Part shown: piece after piece, positions 57,181-64,000 of the stretch
Numbering within the stretch: position 1 is the stretch's first letter
Layout: each line of letters starts with the position of its first letter
Source: Marthasterias glacialis
Taxonomy: Eukaryota > Echinodermata > Asteroidea > Forcipulatida > Asteriidae
Length of the DNA stretch: 64,000 nt
Assembly (NCBI GenBank): GCA_911728455.2
Contig: OU452229.1
Location: 9,352,811 to 9,416,810 of the forward strand
Reading direction: 5' to 3'
Notes under the pieces: generated by a model
Told to the model about the DNA's origin: nothing
Database searches by the model: none
The model's input: the letters and a program-made list of their open reading frames with translations, nothing else
Translations under genes and position numbers: made by a program

Positions 57181-57646
57181 TTATTGCATACCATTGTCGC
57201 ATACCTTTGGGGTGATGTCATAGTTGCGGACAATGTGTTAGTGAACTAGGGAGTATGCAAGTGGCCCTGGTCCCATTTGTATTCCAGACTTGGTGCTTCA
57301 ACCCCCCAGATCAATAGACATTTTATTCAAAGGTATGCGACAATGGTATGCAATAAAATTCACGACATCGCGAATATATTCGCAGACGAGTGCGCACATA
57401 TTCGCGATTTGTTTCACGACATTGCATACCGTGTGCGCACATATTCGCGATTTGGTTCACGACATTGCATACGTGTGCGCACACATTCGCGATTTGTTTC
57501 GCGACATTGCATACGTGTGCGCATATATTCGCGATTTGGTTCACGACATTGCATACGTGTGCGCACACATTCGCGAATTGTTTCACGACATTGCATACGT
57601 GTGCGCACACGTATGCGATGTGCGATGTCCCTTCAGGGCCACCATA
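57181..57646 (+). mobile_element. Foldback element A, copy 1 (left arm truncated)
   Basis: Only 27 bp of the left arm remain (57183-57209), matched inversely at 57328-57354. The right arm then has about five 42-bp units of GTGTGCGCACAYATTCGCGA type and ends in the terminal sequence GTCCCTTCAGGGCCACCATA. Centre and right arm match the complete copy at 62654-63695, lacking about 75 bp of its centre. Confidence 0.75.
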
Positions 57647-58187
57647 CATTGCCCATGTTTAGATGAAAAGTCCTGGATTAAAAAAACATTCACAAGCAAA
57701 CATATTTAGAAAGGTTGCATGTTTAAGGAACGAAAGAGGTTTTGGTTTCAAACGGGGTTCGTTTTTGGCGTCCATTTAGAAGAGTAAGCAACATAATGAA
57801 TATCCATGACTCTTGTGACCTCTGTGTGTTAGCTGTGAACATGTGTATGGCCACGGCCGGTAACACTACACACGTTTTGCGTTTTTGTATCGTTCACGTT
57901 CATGTAATATACTTTTAAAAGGCCGTGCTTTGATGCGGGCATTTGAAACGCAAGACATTTATAATCATTAAGACGAATAAGAAGAATCCACTAGTCATTT
58001 AATTATCACGAAATTCGGTCCAAAACTTAACTTACGAACGGCAAAAGCGCTGATATCCGGAATCTAGGCGAAAGTTCGCTCAGAATCCTTTTGATTTCAT
58101 ACTGAAACAAAAAAAAATTGCATCGCTGTGCCATGTCATTGATATCAGCTTTGTTTTTTGTGTACCATGGGCTGTATTGGGTGAATG
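57647..58187. other. Spacer without a supported gene
   Basis: Nothing recognised. Confidence 0.5.
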
Positions 58188-59334
58188 TATGGTGGCTTTA
58201 AAGGGACATCGAAAAACATTAACGTCAATATTCACGACTTGTGTCCCAAGTCGAAAACATTTACGGCAATATTGCCGTAAATATTCACGATTTTGACCAT
58301 GTCGCAAATATTGACGGTAACATTGTCGTCAGTATTCACGACTTATACCCCAAGTTGCAAATACTGACGGCAACATTGCCGTCAATTTCACATCTTAGTG
58401 CCTCAAGTTGCAAACCCAGTCATGCGTAAATATTTTAGTTTTTTTTGCAACTTAGGTAAGCATTCACGTTATTTAGTCTGGTGCCTACCGTACAAATGCA
58501 GCATTATCATTCAATGCGTTTCTCCGTTTTTAGAATTCTCTACGCTTCTGGGTGCACCCAACCAAATCGGGAGAAAACAGTCCGTCTGCCTCATGAATAT
58601 GTTGTCTGCGCTCAAAGTATTTCATACTATAACGATTGAGGGCCATATAAAAGGGGAACAGTGCAAAAACCTGGGGGTTGTTGGCTATAACTTGAGGTAT
58701 TTTGGATGAAAAATGGCCCTATTTGCTCGTAGATGTAGGACCACTTTTCAAGATCGATGCTCGGACGTTTTGAAATTTACACAAGTGTAGGGGTATTTTA
58801 CTTGGACGGAGAATAACTCGACTGGCCTTGGGACTTCCCATGTCAAATTGGCCTGATGGTGGAAATTTAGGACTCAATGAATATTTTTTTTTTTTATTTG
58901 AAAACGCTGTGATGTGAGACTTCTGAATATTTTTGAATATTAGCGTTTTGCACTGAGTACTATTGGAGTTTATTTAGTGGGTGAACCCTTTCGACCAGCG
59001 TATGGCTCGCATGAAATCAGAGCTTCGGGTGTCTAGGTGCCAGACTATACACATGTTCATGAACACCCAAGCTGCTAGAGGAAATTCACGCATGAGTGGG
59101 TTTACAACAGTCGTAATATCCAACAATTTTAACAGCAAATACCGTCAATATTTGCGATTTCGGGCCTTAGGTCGTGAAAATTGACGCCAGTATTGTCATG
59201 AATACTTACAACAAGGTCAAAATTGTGAATAAATACGGCAATATTGCTGTCAATATTTGCGACTTAGGCATAAGTCGTGAATATAGACGGCAACATTACT
59301 GTCAATAATATCAATGTCCCTTTAAAGCCACATA
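58188..59334. mobile_element. Foldback element B
   Basis: The ends TATGGTGGCTTTAAAGGGAC (left) and GTCCCTTTAAAGCCACATA (right) are inverted repeats with a 1-bp gap, and resemble the ends of element A. Each flank carries tandem units of about 60-70 bp with GACGGCAATATTGCCGT-type palindromes and TTCACGACTT. The centre (about 58430-59110) is unique and has no gene that I recognise. No clear target duplication. Confidence 0.65.
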
Positions 59335-59529
59335 GCTATTTGAGGCCCATAATTGCGTTCCATTATTGAACACTTTATTGATGGGAAGTTGTGCGATTCA
59401 TCCCACCATCTCATAACACGTTGGATGACTGATTTGACAGCAGCTGAGTTGATCTTCACAAATTAACTTCGAAATGCATTGAGAGGGGGTGTTTATGGGC
59501 GGAGCTTCAAGGATATGCAAGACTGCTTA

Positions 59530-59672
59530 GAGCAAGTTCGAGTGGGCGACTAGACTTGATTAGACTAACCGTTAACAGTGACGTAGTTCGATATGGTCAA
59601 TCTCCCTGTGCTCTATGGTTTCTGGTTAGTCTAGTCGATGTAGTCAAGTCTAGTCGGCACCCGAACTTGCTC
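59530..59672. mobile_element. Harbinger-like MITE with TTA target duplication
   Basis: A 143-bp element with inverted ends GAGCAAGTTCGAGTG / CACCCGAACTTGCTC that extend to about 45 bp. TTA flanks it on both sides (59527-59529 and 59673-59675). Three-base TTA/TWA duplications are typical of PIF/Harbinger elements. Confidence 0.6.
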
Positions 59673-59675
59673 TTA

Positions 59676-60139
59676 GTCTATCGGTGCAATTCGACAAACT
59701 GTTGACTATAGGAGATACTGGAACTAGTAAAAACATATTGTTTTCCCCCAACCATCCTGACCACTCATCTTTTCCAAACATGCCTACACCTCCATTCCGA
59801 CCGCATTGCCATTCACATTAAATTTATCTCCAACCAACACCTCCAGAAAGGCCAGCTGTTGGACGCTCCTTACTACAGACACACTGTGGTGTCTTTGACC
59901 ATGTTTACTCATGAAATGCCAATAATGTCAAACCAAGCAACCGAAAACTTAATGAACCTGCTTGACGATATAGTACCCGGTACTCAGTTATTCCAACGGT
60001 AAGGAACTGAAATGGTTAACACCGGAACAAAACAACTCGTCCCCCAGAAAAAGAACTTGTCATTGTCGCCGTAATAATTTACCGAGCTATATATTTACCC
60101 AGGTAGTTGTTCAACTACCGACGAGCAGTTTTTGTAATC
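59676..60139. other. Spacer, possibly upstream LINE relic
   Basis: No secure coding content. It may be the decayed middle of the LINE whose later part follows. Confidence 0.4.
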
Positions 60140-60530
60140 CAACCTAAACAATCTGTCTGAATGGTGTATTTTAAAAAATGGTTTTAATACCAGTAAAACT
60201 AAAATAATGTACTTAATATCGCAATATTCACTACCTACCAATTACTGCCGCTACATCGTCATTCCAATATTTGGTGTCACTATTGATTCTAAACTAAACT
60301 GGAGGTCCGATGTCAGTTCTATTGCTTAGAGAACAAACCGATCATTAGTTTTCAAGGTTTCACGGGAAGCCTCACCACCAGCCAGTTTCAATTGATTACA
60401 CTTTTGCTCTCCCCGTTTTAGAATGATTTTTACCTTGGCAACCTATAACTTTAGCTGACCAATACAAACTTGAACGTGTTCAACTCAATGTACTACTTCC
60501 TGTATTGATGTTGGCCAACGAATAGAGCAA
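60140..60530 (+). pseudogene. CR1/Jockey-like LINE remnant, thumb region
   Basis: The sequence reads LSEWCILKNGFNTSKTKIMY near 60152-60211, then FGVTIDSKLNWRSDVSSIA near 60271-60327, followed by RTNRSL. This is the usual region just after the reverse transcriptase active site in CR1/Jockey-type LINEs. Stops and frameshifts are frequent, and no intact end is seen. Confidence 0.6.
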
Positions 60531-60767
60531 TACGGCGCAAGCGCGGTTCTAGAGCCAAAATTTTTGGGGTGCTAGACCATTCGCACGTGACGTCAGTTTC
60601 CAACTTTCGCAACTACTATTTCATTTTTCGAGTCGAAAAGCTACCCATGTTTATGTATATGGAAGAGCAAAATGATACATGTAGCCGTGGGAAATTCAAG
60701 TCATGAGAAGACGCCAAAACATTTTAAAAGTATAGTTTTAGAGCATCGTAAGGAACACACACAGACA

Positions 60768-61300
60768 TTTATTTTTTTTTTTTTTTTTTTTTTTTGAGTT
60801 ATGCACTACTGGCGTCGGACGACTTTTTAGCCACCCGCCTGTTATTTCTTGTTTGTAATGTAGGCCTAAATCCGACGCTGTAAAAGAAAAAGGATAAAGA
60901 ACGTTGGAAATGTGAGCATTTATACCTAGCCTTGCCAAATTTAAAATAGGCAAAGGAATCACACATTTTTGGAAAGTAATTTCTTTGGATGATTCAGCTT
61001 TAAAACTTTGAAAATCTTGTGTTGACAAGTGTGTGATCGCAGTAGTCTGGCCTAAACGTTCCGTCGTGCACTAGTTTTTATCGTGCACATTTATACGTTA
61101 CTTGTACAATTTCCAAGACTTGCTGGAACTGTCCTTACTGCCTTTATTCAGCCACTCGAAGGTCTCTGGTACAAACCCTAGAATTTCTTTTCATAGATTT
61201 CCAGCAAGAAAAGCCTAGATCGTTTAAACAAATGCAACAATCATCATGTACCGTACAGCACTTTCCTATGGAGGACGTCGTGTTTGTTTACACAATATAC
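60768..61300 (-). repeat. 500-bp dispersed repeat, copy 2, with poly-A on the minus strand
   Basis: A T-run of about 26 bp (60771-60796) precedes the region matching 45893-46400. Read on the minus strand this is a 3' poly-A tail, so the copy is probably a retroposed transcript. Confidence 0.6.
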
Positions 61301-62653
61301 CCACAACAGGTGCACAATTGGTCTATTATTATGCAAAGCTTTAAACAAAAACACTGAGGCGTCGTGTAGTGTTCTTAAAAGAAAGGGGTTTGGAAGAAGT
61401 TGAGTGAAGGAGCAGGGAGTGGATGGTAAATAAGAACAGGATGGTTGAAAGGGATGGGTGTATTAAAAGAGGGAAAGGGGAACAGTTTAACGCAATATTA
61501 AAATAGCAGGCATTGTAACCGAAGTAGGGCAAGGTAGGCTAAGTAATACTGCAGAAACTTTGAGGGAAAAGGCATGGGGAGGGTGTGTTGTTTGGTAGAG
61601 AAGAAGGGTTAGGACACGAAGAAGCGAAAAGACTCAACACAGATGCATAGACTACCGTTACACTGCTCGATCAATTATTGGTAAATTTACGGTCTGTCAG
61701 TGTGAGTCCGGGCAATTTGAAACTACTTCTGGCGCCAATCAAAGAAGATTAAGTTGTATGAGGCATCTGCGCTTGGTGTGTTCTAATGTAATTAACCATC
61801 ACATGACTGTTTTGATATTGCTTAATTGTAAGGTCAAAGATTAAAAATTAGGTCCCAACCTTGGAATGTCTATGGACGATTGTTATACAAGATCTTTTTT
61901 TAGTTTCTTTTGTTGATAGAAGCTAAGAACATTTTTACGAAAAACATATTTTTCCGGTGATTGTATGCTGAGCCACTTGTGTTTCTCATTTTTATGGAAT
62001 GGTTCAAAGCATTATTTTTGTGAGTTTGTAGCTGCATTCATCAGTCACCATTGCATTTTAATATCCTTTCAAATATTGGGGTTTTTTTTCAAAAAAGTGT
62101 AATCGTGTACATTCACGCCCGCATCGTCCTCATTTCCAAACTGAGACTGGTTTCCTGTTCTTGTAACTACAAAACAAAACAAAGCGGAAGCGCCGCGGTT
62201 TGAAACCGCAAATTCTAAGCATGCACTGAGCTTGTCCAACGTGAAATATTAAAGGGACACACCGGCTTACTGCTTACCTAATTTAGTGATGTGGAATGAC
62301 AGACAATAATTTTTAAATGGTTGTTCTTAAAAAAAAATAATCAAAATATCACGTAATTAACGAAAAATGTGAAAAAAACAAAACACGGTCAAAGGTCAGC
62401 TTATACGCTTTTCCATCCGTTGCAACTGTCAAGTTTACGTGACAATGTTGCGCAATGTTGTAAGTAGACTGGTGCTCTGTTTATGTATGAATTATTACAA
62501 TGACGAGGCATGAGGATCCAGACTTCATATCCATTCAGCACAAATTCACGTGTAAATAAAAAAACAGACATAAACGGACAGTGTATTCTGTGTACGACGA
62601 ACTGGACGAACTTACTTGCAATGGAGAACGTTTCTTCCATTATATCGCAAGTA
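61301..62653. other. Stretch without a supported gene
   Basis: A short hairpin GCGGTTTGAAACCGC lies near 62197-62211. No gene seen. Confidence 0.45.
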
Positions 62654-63695
62654 TATGGTGGCCCTGAAGGGACATCGCACATCGCATACGTGTGCGCACA
62701 CGTATGCAATGTCGTGAAACAATTCGCGAATGTGTGCGCACACGTATGCAATGTCGTGAACCAAATCGCGAATATATGCGCACACGTATGCAATGTCGCG
62801 AAACAAATCGCGAATGTGTGCGCACACGTATGCAATGTCGTGAACCAAATCGCGAATATATGCGCACACGTATGCAATGTCGTGAATCAAATCGCGAATG
62901 TGTGCGCACACGTATGCAATGTCGTGAACCAAATCGCGAATATATGCGCACACGTATGCAATGTCGTGAATCAAATCGCGAATATATGCGCACACGTATG
63001 CAATGTCGTGAACCAAATCGCGAATATGTGCGCACTCGTCTGCGAATATATTCGCGATGTCGTGAATTTTATTGCATACCATTGTCGCATACCTTTGGGG
63101 TGATGTCATAGTTGCGGACAATGTGTTAGTGAACTAGGGAGTATGCAAGTGGCCCTGGTCCCATACAAATGGTTGTATACCAAAGACATTCAATGCAGGA
63201 GCTTGGGTACCAGGCAAGTACATTGTGTATATGCCTGTACGTCTTGATTCCAGACTTGGTGCTTCAACCCCCCAGATCAATAGACATTTTATTCAAAGGT
63301 ATGCGACAATGGTATGCAATAAAATTCACGACATCGCGAATATATTCGCAGACGAGTGCGCACATATTCGCGATTTGGTTCACGACATTGCATACGTGTG
63401 CGCATATATTCGCGATTTGGTTCACGACATTGCATACGTGTGCGCACACATTCGCGATTTGTTTCGCGACGTTGCATACGTGTGCGCATATATTCGCGAT
63501 TTGGTTCACGACATTGCATACGTGTGCGCACACATTCGCGATTTGTTTCGCGACGTTGCATACGTGTGCGCATATATTCGCGATTTGGTTCACGACATTG
63601 CATACGTGTGCGCACACATTCGCGAATTGTTTCACGACATTGCATACGTGTGCGCACACGTATGCGATGTGCGATGTCCCTTCAGGGCCACCATA
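62654..63695. mobile_element. Foldback element A, complete copy
   Basis: A 1042-bp element flanked by CAAGTA on both sides (62648-62653 and 63696-63701), a probable 6-bp target duplication. The ends TATGGTGGCCCTGAAGGGAC and its complement open two arms of about 400-440 bp built of 42-bp units with TGTGCGCACA and TCGCGA palindromes. A perfect 24-bp palindrome lies at 62684-62707. The 190-bp centre (63098-63290) is unique. The many open frames follow from the unit length of 42; no transposase is encoded. Confidence 0.8.
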
Positions 63696-63701
63696 CAAGT
63701 A

Positions 63702-64000
63702 GGCCCTGTGTTGGACGAATGCCAGTTGGGTCCAGGACTGATCTTGGCATAATGTGGCCATCACAGACGTCATGATGTACCATAAATATTGTCAAAATGT
63801 GAGTCATCATGAATTAAAATATACGCAGGCATATTCACATTACAGTTCTATGACACAAACCTGTCCATCAAAATTATGGCAAAGACCACATCCTTCATGT
63901 TCTCATTGTGACCAGCCTGCTGCAGTCTAAAAACTAATGGTAGTGTCCCTAATCTTGGATCATCTTTTCACATTGGCTTGGTCAATAACAGTCATGTGCC
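63702..64000. other. Right end of the window, no gene seen
   Basis: Unique sequence. No open frame or repeat recognised. Confidence 0.5.

Noticed and set aside
57277..57709. Frames of 90-139 residues (also 62401-63775) with AYVCAHIRDL patterns
   Set aside because: Translations of 42-bp repeat units in foldback element A; open in several phases.

Overview
The window is animal DNA, most likely from a marine invertebrate deuterostome such as an echinoderm; the exact taxon cannot be fixed from sequence alone. The reasons are spliced exons with GT/AG borders, several clades of non-LTR retrotransposon, a DIRS-type retrotransposon, tRNA-derived SINEs and many foldback/MITE elements. It holds no bacterial operons and no CRISPR array.

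Region 1 (1-27.5 kb): an array of five head-to-tail Tx1/L1-clade LINEs, called E1-E5 here, all on the + strand. E1 (234-3176) is 5'-truncated. E2 (3225-9007) and E3 (9132-14887) are full length with intact ORF1 and ORF2. E4 (15356-21207) is full length but has one in-frame stop. E5 (21468-26711) is damaged. Perfect (AAAT)n tracts of 12, 31, 117 and 8 units separate them; the last track continues as (AAAG)57. The whole 26.5-kb block is bordered by one 17-bp direct repeat (183-199 and 26716-26732). The sequence on the two sides is the two halves of one decayed DIRS-like reverse transcriptase, so the block sits inside an older DIRS element. All five copies keep a 3' hairpin right after an AATAAA signal, with compensatory changes in E1. 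ORF1 encodes a zinc-knuckle RNA-binding protein. ORF2 encodes an APE endonuclease, a reverse transcriptase and a C-terminal zinc motif.

Region 2 (27.5-33 kb): a decayed repeat rich in AGGTCA half-sites, a fragment of another LINE endonuclease, and two minus-strand exons of a DUR3-like sodium/solute symporter. These exons are the only host gene I could support. The next 3' exon was not found, so the LINE array probably lies antisense in an intron of this gene. A tRNA-like head, a palindrome-rich foldback element and a 21-bp minisatellite with flanking direct and inverted repeats follow.

Region 3 (33-48.8 kb): AT-rich intergenic or intronic DNA with relics: a tRNA-derived SINE family (several copies, two in an inverted pair), CR1/Jockey-like LINE remains on both strands, three foldback or MITE elements, simple repeats, and the first of two copies of a 500-bp dispersed repeat.

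Region 4 (48.8-53.25 kb): a satellite of about 146 copies of a 30-bp monomer, each able to fold into a 7-bp hairpin, with higher-order duplications and an orientation switch at its right end.

Region 5 (53.3-64 kb): T-rich low-complexity DNA, a diverged tandem duplication, a family of large foldback elements with palindromic minisatellite arms (57181-57646, 58188-59334, 62654-63695), a Harbinger-like MITE with TTA duplications, another LINE relic and the second copy of the dispersed repeat.
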